A stretch of 64,000 nt of DNA from Hydrogenophaga sp. (GTDB lineage: Bacteria; Pseudomonadota; Gammaproteobacteria; Burkholderiales; Burkholderiaceae_C): assembly GCF_026125825.1 (NCBI RefSeq), contig NZ_JAHCKK010000007.1, positions 22,529 through 86,528 of the forward strand, in the 5' to 3' direction. The position numbers and the translations under genes are program-made. Of this stretch, positions 48,955 through 57,523 are shown in pieces. Each line of letters begins with the position of its first letter. Position 1 is the stretch's first letter. The notes beneath the pieces were generated by a model. The model made no database searches and was not told where the DNA came from. It worked only from the letters and a program-made list of their open reading frames with translations.

Positions 48955-49563
48955 TCAACGAGCGGTCGCGCGCCGCGCCCCAGGCAGGGCGGCGACCATC
49001 AGGCCCAGCACAACACCCCAGAACGCACCGGTCACGTGCGCGGCCTGGACCACCCAGAGTTGTTGGCCGGCGTCCCACACCAGCGGGTGTGACCAGCCGC
49101 GCTCGAGCACCACCTTGGTCAGCACGCCCCAGATCAGCAGAAGTCCCCAGAAGCGCGCACCGCGGATCGGGATCCGGGCCAGGGCGATCTGCACCGCCAG
49201 CAGCAGCGTGCCGGCGTGCATCAGCCCGGAGAGGCCGACCGCGTGGCCCACCTGTGGCCAGCACAGCAGCGAGATCTGGGTCAGCGGCCAGGCGAGCAGC
49301 CAGGCCATGGTGCAGCGCGCGTCGGGGCGCAGCACCCAGCCGACCGCGGCCACGCCGCCCATGGCCAGCAGATTGCTGATGAGGTGGGCGGGGTTGAGGT
49401 GCACCCAGGCGCTGGTCCAGATCGTCCAGGGGTGAGACCACCAGCCGGTCGAGCGCCAGGTCAGGGCCTGGGCCACGTCCGGCCCGGACCACGCCACCAG
49501 CAGGCTGAGGGCGGCGTGCAGGCCGCACAGCCACAGCCACAGCCAGTGGCGGCCCCGGGTCAC
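48955..49563 (-). CDS. rrtA: rhombosortase (rhomboid-family GlyGly-CTERM protease)
   Basis: Intramembrane serine protease of 202 aa from a GTG that overlaps the glnE stop (GTGA). Six hydrophobic segments are visible. The rhomboid elements are VHLNPAHLISNLLAM (loop and helix 2, with His60 and Asn64), the catalytic GLSGLMHAG (Ser112) and QAAHVTGAFWG (His176). The small size and the HxGxxxG-type last helix fit rhombosortase rather than GlpG. Its expected substrate class, a GlyGly-CTERM protein, is encoded at 7376-9298. Cleavage would occur in the inner membrane, before type II secretion or surface anchoring. Confidence 0.85.
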   Translation of the reverse strand: MTRGRHWLWLWLCGLHAALSLLVAWSGPDVAQALTWRSTGWWSHPWTIWTSAWVHLNPAHLISNLLAMGGVAAVGWVLRPDARCTMAWLLAWPLTQISLLCWPQVGHAVGLSGLMHAGTLLLAVQIALARIPIRGARFWGLLLIWGVLTKVVLERGWSHPLVWDAGQQLWVVQAAHVTGAFWGVVLGLMVAALPGARRATAR

Positions 49564-52460
49564 ACCGGTGGGGCGACGCGGCCGAGCACGTGCTGCCACA
49601 TCGCCAGCACCGCGCGGGCGGCTTCCTCGACCCGCGCCGCGTCGACCTGCGTGGGCGCCTCGTCCAGCCGAGCGGTGTGCTGGATCTGGCGCAACTCGCG
49701 GTAGGCGCGGGCCGCGGCCTCGCCCATGCCGGGTTCGAGCAGGCCCGCGGCTTCGGCGCGCCGCAGCAGGTTGATGTTGCCGGTGTTCGCGCGCAGCTCG
49801 GGGTGCGTGCGCGAGTGCAGCAGCACGAGGTACTGCACCACGAACTCCACGTCCACCATGCCACCCGGGCTGTGCTTGACGTCAAAGCGTTCGCCTCGCA
49901 CCGGGTGCGCTGCGCGCACCTTGCTGCGCATGGCGACAATCTCGGCGGCCAGCGAAGCGGCGTCGCGCTCGGCCGTGATCACGGCCTCGCGCACCGCGTC
50001 GAACCGGTCGGCGAGCGAGCGCGCACCGCCGCACGGCCCCACCGCAGCCCCCGCGCCCTCGGGCGGCAGCGGCGCAGCAGGGGGGGCGTCGGTTTCGCCG
50101 CCCAGCACGAAGCGCGCGCGCGTCATGGCCTGGTGCTCCCAGGTCCAGGCGGTGTTGCTGCCGCGCTGCTGCTGGTAGTTGGCGTAGGCCGTGAAGCTGG
50201 TGACCAGCAGGCCCGAGTTGCCGTTGGGCCGCAGCGCGGTGTCGATCTCGAACAGGTCGCCCTCGCCGGTCTTCACCGTGAGCCAGTTGATCATCTTGCG
50301 CACGAAGGCCGCGTAGATCTCCGCGGCGTTCTCGTGGTCGTCCTCGTAGACGAAGACGATGTCCAGGTCGCTGCCGTAGCCCAGCTCCTTGCCGCCGAGC
50401 TTGCCGTAGCCAATGATGGCGAAGCTGGGCCGCTCGCGGTGGCGGCTCTTGAGGCGCGCCCAGCACCAGCGCGCGGTGGTGCGAAGCACCGAGTCGGCCA
50501 GGGCCGAGAGGTCGTCGGCCACCTGCTCGACCGTGAGCACCTTCTCCACGTCGCGCGCCAGGGTGCGGAACACCTCGGCGTGGTGCGCGCGGCGCAGCAG
50601 GTTGAGCAGGGCCTCTTCGCCGTCCTCGCCGGTGGAGCGCAGCGCGGCGCGCCGTGCCTCCAGCTCGCCCTCGAACTGCGCCGCATCGAAGCGTTCGGTC
50701 AGCAACTGCTGGCTGGCGAGTTCGTCGATCACGCCAGGGTGCTGGATCAGGTAACGAGCGGGCCACTTGGCCGCGCCCAGCAGGCGCAGCAGGCGCTCGT
50801 GAACCGAGGGCCGCTCCTGCAGGAGGGCCAGGTAGCTCTCGCGGCGCAGCAGCGGCTCGATCCAGTCGGCCATGCGCTGCGCGGCCTCCTCGCTCACGCG
50901 GCCCTCGTCGATCCAGGCCCCGGTGCGCTGCACCAGCCGCACCAGCCGCGCGCGCGTGTCCTCGCGCAACGCGAGCACGCGCGGGTGTTCGCGCCACTGG
51001 CCCACGCGGCTCGCGAAGGCCGGTGGCAACTGCTCCAGCACGCCTTGCAGGTCGTCGGCCGCGCTGCGGCCGTTGGCGCCGTTCTTCTTGGTGCCACAGC
51101 CCTTGCCGTTGCAGCCGCCATGGGTCGGGCCGCCGAGCAGGGTGTCGAACTCCTGGGCCACCAGTTCGCGGTGGGCATCCAGCGCGTGCAGGAAGGCGCA
51201 CATGTCGGGGTAGCCCAGCGTGGCCGCAAGCCAGTTCAGGTCGTCGTCGCGCGTGGGCATCACGTGGGTCTGCTGGTCGTCCAGGTACTGGATGCGGTGC
51301 TCGACCCGGCGCAGAAATTCGTAGGCCTGGGCCAGCGCGGTGGCCGTGGCCTGGGGCATCAGGCCGGCCTTGCACAGGCGCTGCAGCGCGTCCAGCGTGG
51401 GCCGCGTGCGCAGCTCGGGGAACTGGCCGCCACGCACCACCTGCAGCAATTGCACCGTGAACTCGATCTCCCGGATGCCGCCGCGCGAGAGCTTCACGTC
51501 GTTGGAGCGCCCGGGGTTGCCCGCCGCGCGCTTGGACGCGTGGTCGCGGATCTGCCGGTGCAGCGTGCGAAGCGCGTCGAACACGCCGTAGTCCAGGTAG
51601 CGGCGGAACACGAAAGGCAGCACGGTGCCGCGCAGTGCGCTGGCGCTGCGGTTCTGCACGCAGGCGGCGGGGGCGATGACGCGGCTCTTGAGCCAGGCGA
51701 AGCGCTCCCACTCGCGGCCTTGCACCAGGAAATACTCCTCGAGCGCCCCGAGGGAGACCGCGCTGGGCCCGGAGTTGCCATTGGGCCGCAGGGCCAGGTC
51801 CACGCGGAACACATTGCCGTGTTCGGTGGTCTCGCCCACGGTGTTGTAGATGTGCTTGACGGCCTTGCCGAAGTACTCGTGGTTGCTGATGCGCTGGCGG
51901 CCCTGGGCGTTGCCGGCGGTCTCGCCGTCCTGGTCGTAGACGTAGATCAGGTCGATGTCGCTGGACACATTGAGTTCGCGCGCGCCCAGCTTGCCCATGC
52001 CGATGACCCACAGCTGCGCGCGCTGCCGCTCGCCCGAGGGCGTGGTGAACTGGGGCGCACCGTGCAGCTCGTCCAGATCGGCGCAGGCCAGGGCACAGGC
52101 TTCGTCGAGCGCGAGTTCGGCCAGCTCGGTGACGGCGCGCGTGACCACGGCCAGCGGTGCCCCCTGCTCGCAGTCGAGCACGACCAGGCGCTCGAGCACC
52201 AGCTGGCGAAGCACGCGCAGGGCGGCGGGCACGGGCAGGCCGCGTTCGCGCAGCACACCCAGGCAGGCCCGCATGCTGGCGAGCACCGGCTCACCGGGGG
52301 GCAGGCAGGCGAGCTCGGCGGCGTAACGGCGGCGCACCCGCTGCACGAAGCGCGAATGATCGGCCTGGCGGTCGGGAGCCGTGAGTGGCGGGCAGGGGTT
52401 CACATTTGATGACAAAACGGGCGCTTCCGCTGTGGAACCTGTGAAATGGCTGGCCGTCAT
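49560..52460 (-). CDS. glnE: bifunctional glutamine synthetase adenylyltransferase/deadenylase
   Basis: Controls GlnA activity by adding or removing AMP in response to PII. The protein is 966 aa, close to the usual 950. It has two nucleotidyltransferase domains: N-terminal deadenylase with GMGKLGARELNVSSDIDLI (about 151-170) and C-terminal adenylylase with GYGKLGGKELGYGSDLDIVF (about 690). The start is uncertain: ATG 52460 lies only 14 bp from the divergent yhdP start, and a GTG at 52403 would also give the conserved SRFVQRV segment. The rhombosortase gene is coupled at its end. Confidence 0.95.
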   Translation of the reverse strand: MTASHFTGSTAEAPVLSSNVNPCPPLTAPDRQADHSRFVQRVRRRYAAELACLPPGEPVLASMRACLGVLRERGLPVPAALRVLRQLVLERLVVLDCEQGAPLAVVTRAVTELAELALDEACALACADLDELHGAPQFTTPSGERQRAQLWVIGMGKLGARELNVSSDIDLIYVYDQDGETAGNAQGRQRISNHEYFGKAVKHIYNTVGETTEHGNVFRVDLALRPNGNSGPSAVSLGALEEYFLVQGREWERFAWLKSRVIAPAACVQNRSASALRGTVLPFVFRRYLDYGVFDALRTLHRQIRDHASKRAAGNPGRSNDVKLSRGGIREIEFTVQLLQVVRGGQFPELRTRPTLDALQRLCKAGLMPQATATALAQAYEFLRRVEHRIQYLDDQQTHVMPTRDDDLNWLAATLGYPDMCAFLHALDAHRELVAQEFDTLLGGPTHGGCNGKGCGTKKNGANGRSAADDLQGVLEQLPPAFASRVGQWREHPRVLALREDTRARLVRLVQRTGAWIDEGRVSEEAAQRMADWIEPLLRRESYLALLQERPSVHERLLRLLGAAKWPARYLIQHPGVIDELASQQLLTERFDAAQFEGELEARRAALRSTGEDGEEALLNLLRRAHHAEVFRTLARDVEKVLTVEQVADDLSALADSVLRTTARWCWARLKSRHRERPSFAIIGYGKLGGKELGYGSDLDIVFVYEDDHENAAEIYAAFVRKMINWLTVKTGEGDLFEIDTALRPNGNSGLLVTSFTAYANYQQQRGSNTAWTWEHQAMTRARFVLGGETDAPPAAPLPPEGAGAAVGPCGGARSLADRFDAVREAVITAERDAASLAAEIVAMRSKVRAAHPVRGERFDVKHSPGGMVDVEFVVQYLVLLHSRTHPELRANTGNINLLRRAEAAGLLEPGMGEAAARAYRELRQIQHTARLDEAPTQVDAARVEEAARAVLAMWQHVLGRVAPPV

Positions 52461-52474
52461 AATTTGCGGTGGAC

Positions 52475-55400
52475 ATGAATCAAAGCCCGGCTCCCATCGC
52501 CCCTGCCACGCGAACCCTCAAGACACTTTCGGTGGTGGCCCGGCTTTGCTTGTGGCTCGTGTTCCTGGCCTGGGGCCTCTTCGTGCTGACCTGGGCAGCG
52601 CTGAATTGGTGGATTGTGCCCCGAATCGCCGATTGGCGCCCTGAGCTGGAACGATGGGCCAGCAGCGCGGTCGGCGCCCCGGTCCGGGTGGGGGAGATCC
52701 GGGCCGACAAGACCCGCAGCGGCCTGGCCTTCCTGCCCGCCTTCATGCCGTCTTTCGAGCTGCGCGACGTGCAGCTGTTCGATCCCCAAGGCCGCGTCGC
52801 CCTGCAGCTGCCGCTGGTGCGCACCGCGGTCTCGGTGCGCTCGCTGTGGCACGGCAACTTCGAACAGGTCGTCATCGACCAGCCGGTGCTGGACGTGCGG
52901 CGCACCGCGCAAGGCCGCATCGAAGTGGCCGGCCTCGACATGGCCGGCCCTGGCCAGCGCGATGGCCGCGCTGCCGACTGGTTCTTCTCCCTGCGCGAGT
53001 TCGTGATCCAGAACGGCACCGTGCGCTGGACGGATGAGCTGCGCGCCCAGCCACCGCTGGCCCTGGGGGCCTTGACCTTCGTGGTGCGCAACACCGCGCG
53101 CACGCACCAGTTCCGGCTCGATGCCACACCGCCGCCCGAGTGGGGCGAGCGCCTGAGCGTGCGGGGGCGCCTGCGCGAACCCCTGATCGAACTGGGCGGG
53201 CGTGGCCCCGAGCAGGCGATCTGGCACAACTGGGACGGCGAGCTGTACGCGGACTTCACCCGGGTGGACGTGGCCCGGCTGCGCGCCTACGCGGACCTGT
53301 CGACCTGGGGGGTGGACGTGCGCGCCGGGCACGGCGCGCTGCGCGCCTGGGCCGAGGTGAACCATGGTGCCTTGGCAGGCGCCACGACCGACCTGGCGCT
53401 GCGCGACGTCGAAGCCCAGCTCGGCCCCGAGTTGCCGGCGTTGGCGATCGAGGAACTGCAGGGCCGGCTGACTGCACAGTGGTCCGACGCGGGTTTCAGC
53501 GTGTCCTCCGACGACCTGCGCTTTCGCACCCGCGAGGGGGTGGACTGGCCCAGCGGCCGGCTGCTGGTGCGGCACACCGCCGCCCGCGCCGGGCAGGGCG
53601 CGAGCACCGAAGTCAGCGCCGATCGCCTGGAGCTCGGCGCGATCGCGGCCCTCGCCAGCCGCCTGCCCTTGCCGGCCGAAGCGCATCGGCGGCTGGAGCA
53701 GTTGCGCCCCCAGGGTCGCGTGGATGGCCTGTCGGCCCGCTGGCAGCGCGCGGCCGCCTCGGCGCCGTCGGGCTGGGATCTGGCCGCTTACCAGGCCAAA
53801 GGGCGGGTCAGCGCTCTGGCGGTCGCCGGCGAGCCCAGCGGGCGCATGGCCCTCTCCGGGCGTTACCCCCTGCCCGGGCGCCCCGGCATCTCGGGAGCCA
53901 CGGTGGATTTCGACCTCAGCCAGGCCGGCGGCCGGGCGCATGTCAGCGTGGCCGACGGCGCGCTGGAACTGCCCGATGTGTTCGAGGAACCCAGCGTCGC
54001 GGTCGACCAGCTGGCCGCCGATCTGTCCTGGCGCGTGCAGGGCGAGCGCATCGAAGCCCAGCTCGACAACGTGCGCCTGAGCAACGCCGATGCCGAGGGC
54101 ACGGCCCAGCTGCGGTGGCAGACCAGCGAGGTCCCCGCCGGGACGACCGCTTCGCGCTTTCCCGGCGTGCTCGACCTCACCGCCACGCTCACCCGCGCCG
54201 ACGCCACGCGCGTGCACCGCTACCTGCCGCTGTCCGTGAATGCCGATGCGCGCCACTACGTGCGCGAGGCGGTGCGAGGCGGCAGCTCCAACCGAGTCGA
54301 GTTCCGCGTGCAGGGGCCGCTCGATCACGCGCCCTTCGACCGGCCCGGCGATCGCGGCGAGTTCCGCATCAGCGCTGCGCTGCGCAACGTGGACTTCGAC
54401 TACATCCCGGCCTACCTGCAGAAAGCCGGTGAGATGGGCTGGCCCGCGCTGCGCGGTGTCTCGGGCGATCTGCTGCTCGACCGCGCCTCGCTCAAGCTCA
54501 CTGCGCTCGAAGGCGGCGTGGCGAACGCGCCCGGTGTGCGCCTGAGCAAGGGCCAGGTGGGCATCGAGCACCTGGGCCACGACGGCGTGCTGGTGGTGAG
54601 CGCCCAGGCCCAGGGGCCGGCGAACGAGGCCCTGGGCTTCGTGCAGGGCTCGCCATTGAATGCCATGACCGGCCAGGCGCTCGCCCGCGCCCGCAGCGGC
54701 GCCGGGGCCGCGCAGGTGGGGTTTGCGCTGCGCGTGCCGCTGGCCGACCCCCACGCCACCAAGGTCAGCGGCACCGTCCGGCTCGAGGGCAGCGACCTGC
54801 AGGTCAGCCCCGATGCCCCCCTGCTGGGGCGCGCCAGCGGCCAGCTGGCGTTCAGCGAATCCGGCTTTTCGGTCAAGGCCGCCCAGGCCCGCGTGTACGG
54901 CGGCGATCTGCGCTTCGAGGGTGGCATGCAGGCCGATGCCAAGGGCGTGACTCAGGTCCAGTTCCGGGGCCAAGGCCTGGCCAGCGCGGAAGGCCTGCGC
55001 GAGGCCGGGCTGGGGTTTGTTTCGCGCCTCTTCCAGCACGCCAGCGGCAGCACGGCCTACACGGCCCAGCTCGGCATCCGCGCGGGCGTGCCCGAATGGC
55101 AGGTGACGAGCAACCTGCAGGGCATGGCGCTGAACCTGCCGGCGCCCTTGAACAAGGCGGCCGAGGCCAGCCTGCCGCTGCGCTACGACAACCATGTGCT
55201 CAGCGTGGTGGGTGAGCGCGCGCGCACCGACCGGCTGGCGATCCAGCTCGGCTCCTCGCTGGCGCCGGTGGCCTCGCTGCAATACGAGCGCGAACTCGGG
55301 GCTGGCGAACCGCGCGTCCTGCGGGGGGCCATCTCGATCGGTGTGGACAGCGACAACACCGCCGCCTCCCTCCCCACCGAGGGGGTGGTGGCCCATGTGC

Positions 55401-56677
55401 AGTTCGCCCAGCTCGACACCGATGCCTGGGAGCGCGCGTTCAGCACCACCACCGGGGTGGACGTGCGCACGGCCGCCACCGCCGGCGCCACGGTGCTGCC
55501 ACGCGTGGGCCCGGTGGCCGACCCGAATGCCAGCCTGAGCTACCTGCCCACCACCCTGGCGGTGCGCGCGGACCGCCTCACGGTGCGCGGGCGCCACTTC
55601 CACCGCGTGGTGCTGGGGGGCTCGCGCGAGGGCGCGCAGTGGCAGGCCAACATCGATGCCAACGAACTCAATGGCTACGTCTCGGTGCGCCAGGCCGGCG
55701 CCGGCACGGCGGGCAACATCTACGCGCGCCTCAAGCGCCTTCAACTGGAGCCTTCGGCGGCCAACGACGTCGAACAGCTGCTGGATCAGCCCACCACCAG
55801 CGTGCCTTCGCTGGACATCGCGGTGGACGAGCTCACCATGGCCGGCCGCAACCTGGGCCGCGTCGAGGTCGAGGCCATCAACCGTGGCGGGCCCTTGCGC
55901 GGCAGCGAGTGGCGCCTGACCCGCTTGCGCGTGGCCTCGCCCGAGGCGCGCCTGAGCGCCACCGGCAACTGGGTCGCCTCTGGTGCCGGCGCGGCCGGCC
56001 AGCGCCGCACCGCCCTCAATTTCCGGCTCGACATCGACGACTCCGGCCAGTTGCTCAACCGCTTTGGCCGCGAAGGCCTGGTGCGCGGTGGCCGGGGCCG
56101 CCTGGAAGGCAACATCGGCTGGATCGGCTCGCCGCTGGCCATCGACTACCCCAGCCTGTCGGGCCAGATCCATGCCGACATCGAACGCGGCCAATTCCTC
56201 AAGGTCGATCCGGGGGCCGGGCGCCTGCTGGGCGTGCTCAGCCTGCAGGCCCTGCCGCGCCGGCTGGTGCTCGATTTCCGGGACGTGTTCTCCGAAGGCT
56301 TCGCATTCGACTTCGTGCGAGGCGATGCGCGCATCGAGCAGGGGGTGCTGCACACCAACAACCTCCAGATGAAAGGGGTGAACGCCGCCGTGCTGATGGA
56401 AGGCAGCGCCGACATCGCGCGCGAGCAGCAGGACCTCAAGGTGGTGGTGGTGCCCGAGATCAACGCGGGCACCGCCTCGCTGATCGCCACGGCCATCAAC
56501 CCGGCCATCGGCCTGGGCACGTTCCTGGCCCAGTTCCTGCTGCGCCAGCCGCTGCAGTCGGCCACGACGCAGGAGTTCCGCATCACCGGCAGCTGGGCCG
56601 ACCCGCAGGTGGACAAGGTCGAGCGGGCGTCCCCGGCCGCCGTGGCACCGCGCGACCCCACGCCCGTGCTGCAGTAA
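52475..56677 (+). CDS. yhdP: YhdP/AsmA-like envelope protein
   Basis: Very large bitopic protein, 1400 aa, of the AsmA/TamB-like clan. One N-terminal membrane helix (about 24-45; LCLWLVFLAWGLFVLTW) anchors a long periplasmic beta-rich bridge. The YhdP C-terminal region (about 1185-1400) contains ALNFRLDIDDSGQLLNRFG, GRLLGVLSLQALPRRLVLDFRDVF and the ending AINPAIGLGTFLAQFLLRQPL. Family members carry phospholipids from the inner to the outer membrane. ATG 52475 is used. The nitrilase gene follows after 29 bp. Confidence 0.92.
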   Translation: MNQSPAPIAPATRTLKTLSVVARLCLWLVFLAWGLFVLTWAALNWWIVPRIADWRPELERWASSAVGAPVRVGEIRADKTRSGLAFLPAFMPSFELRDVQLFDPQGRVALQLPLVRTAVSVRSLWHGNFEQVVIDQPVLDVRRTAQGRIEVAGLDMAGPGQRDGRAADWFFSLREFVIQNGTVRWTDELRAQPPLALGALTFVVRNTARTHQFRLDATPPPEWGERLSVRGRLREPLIELGGRGPEQAIWHNWDGELYADFTRVDVARLRAYADLSTWGVDVRAGHGALRAWAEVNHGALAGATTDLALRDVEAQLGPELPALAIEELQGRLTAQWSDAGFSVSSDDLRFRTREGVDWPSGRLLVRHTAARAGQGASTEVSADRLELGAIAALASRLPLPAEAHRRLEQLRPQGRVDGLSARWQRAAASAPSGWDLAAYQAKGRVSALAVAGEPSGRMALSGRYPLPGRPGISGATVDFDLSQAGGRAHVSVADGALELPDVFEEPSVAVDQLAADLSWRVQGERIEAQLDNVRLSNADAEGTAQLRWQTSEVPAGTTASRFPGVLDLTATLTRADATRVHRYLPLSVNADARHYVREAVRGGSSNRVEFRVQGPLDHAPFDRPGDRGEFRISAALRNVDFDYIPAYLQKAGEMGWPALRGVSGDLLLDRASLKLTALEGGVANAPGVRLSKGQVGIEHLGHDGVLVVSAQAQGPANEALGFVQGSPLNAMTGQALARARSGAGAAQVGFALRVPLADPHATKVSGTVRLEGSDLQVSPDAPLLGRASGQLAFSESGFSVKAAQARVYGGDLRFEGGMQADAKGVTQVQFRGQGLASAEGLREAGLGFVSRLFQHASGSTAYTAQLGIRAGVPEWQVTSNLQGMALNLPAPLNKAAEASLPLRYDNHVLSVVGERARTDRLAIQLGSSLAPVASLQYERELGAGEPRVLRGAISIGVDSDNTAASLPTEGVVAHVQFAQLDTDAWERAFSTTTGVDVRTAATAGATVLPRVGPVADPNASLSYLPTTLAVRADRLTVRGRHFHRVVLGGSREGAQWQANIDANELNGYVSVRQAGAGTAGNIYARLKRLQLEPSAANDVEQLLDQPTTSVPSLDIAVDELTMAGRNLGRVEVEAINRGGPLRGSEWRLTRLRVASPEARLSATGNWVASGAGAAGQRRTALNFRLDIDDSGQLLNRFGREGLVRGGRGRLEGNIGWIGSPLAIDYPSLSGQIHADIERGQFLKVDPGAGRLLGVLSLQALPRRLVLDFRDVFSEGFAFDFVRGDARIEQGVLHTNNLQMKGVNAAVLMEGSADIAREQQDLKVVVVPEINAGTASLIATAINPAIGLGTFLAQFLLRQPLQSATTQEFRITGSWADPQVDKVERASPAAVAPRDPTPVLQ

Positions 56678-56706
56678 GCTGTGCAGCTTCACCGAAAGGA
56701 CATCGC

Positions 56707-57513
56707 ATGAAAGTCGCCGCCATCCAGATGGTTTCGGGCATCAGCCTGGACGTCAACCTCAGCGAAGCCCTGCGCCTGTTGCGCCAGGCCGCCGCTGGCG
56801 GGGCCGAGCTCGCGGTGCTGCCCGAGTACTTCTGCTTCATGGGCGCGCGCGACGAGGACAAGCTGGTGCTGGCCGAAACGCCGGGCCTGGGCAAGGTGCA
56901 GGATTTCCTCTCCGACGCCGCGCGCGATCTGGACATGTGGATCGTCGGCGGGACGTTGCCCATGGCCACCGACGACCCCAGCCATGCGGCCAACGCCTCG
57001 GTGGTCTACAACCCCCGCGGCGAGAGCGCCAGCCGCTACGACAAGATCCACCTGTTCCGCTACGACAACGGCACCGAGCACTACGACGAAGCCACGGTGC
57101 TGGTGGCCGGAGACACGCCCACCGTGTTCGAGTGCCGGGACCACGCCGGCCAGGACTGGCGTGTGGGCCAGAGCGTGTGCTACGACCTGCGCTTTGGCGA
57201 GCTCTACCGCATGCTGGCCGCGGACATCCTGCTCGTGCCGGCGGCCTTCACCTACACCACCGGCCGCTCGCACTGGGAGGTGCTGCTGCGCGCCCGCGCG
57301 ATCGAGAACCAGGCCTTCGTGATCGCCAGCGCCCAGGGTGGCGTGCACGAGAACGGCCGGCGCACCTGGGGCCACAGCATGGTGATCGACCCCTGGGGCG
57401 ACGTCATGGCCCTGCAGGCCGAAGGCCCGGGCGTGGTGCTGGCCGACCTGGACATCGAGCGGCTGCGCAGCGTGCGCCAACAACTGCCCTCGCTGCAGCA
57501 TCGCCGCCTCTGA
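56707..57513 (+). CDS. carbon-nitrogen hydrolase (Nit1/NitA-like, probable deaminated-glutathione amidase)
   Basis: Nitrilase-superfamily amidase, 268 aa. The catalytic triad is visible: Glu in LPEYFCFMG (about 41), Lys in YDKIHLFRYD (about 114) and Cys in SVCYDLRFGEL (about 158). The length and sequence fit the Nit1/YbeM branch that repairs deaminated glutathione. It follows yhdP, as in many betaproteobacteria, and precedes the histidine kinase by 10 bp, so all three may share a transcript. Cytoplasmic. Confidence 0.92.
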   Translation: MKVAAIQMVSGISLDVNLSEALRLLRQAAAGGAELAVLPEYFCFMGARDEDKLVLAETPGLGKVQDFLSDAARDLDMWIVGGTLPMATDDPSHAANASVVYNPRGESASRYDKIHLFRYDNGTEHYDEATVLVAGDTPTVFECRDHAGQDWRVGQSVCYDLRFGELYRMLAADILLVPAAFTYTTGRSHWEVLLRARAIENQAFVIASAQGGVHENGRRTWGHSMVIDPWGDVMALQAEGPGVVLADLDIERLRSVRQQLPSLQHRRL

Positions 57514-57523
57514 TCGGCTGGTC

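Noticed and set aside
52457-56692. A 1411-codon open frame on the minus strand opposite yhdP
   Set aside because: It is the antisense shadow of a high-GC gene: His/Gly/Ala/Arg-rich translation with no domain, while the plus strand encodes a clear YhdP protein. The same holds for long frames opposite tkt (2352-4523), gapA and the hydrolase (4590-7139), topB (11572-14646), the PAS kinase (57404-59713) and glnE (49590-52409).
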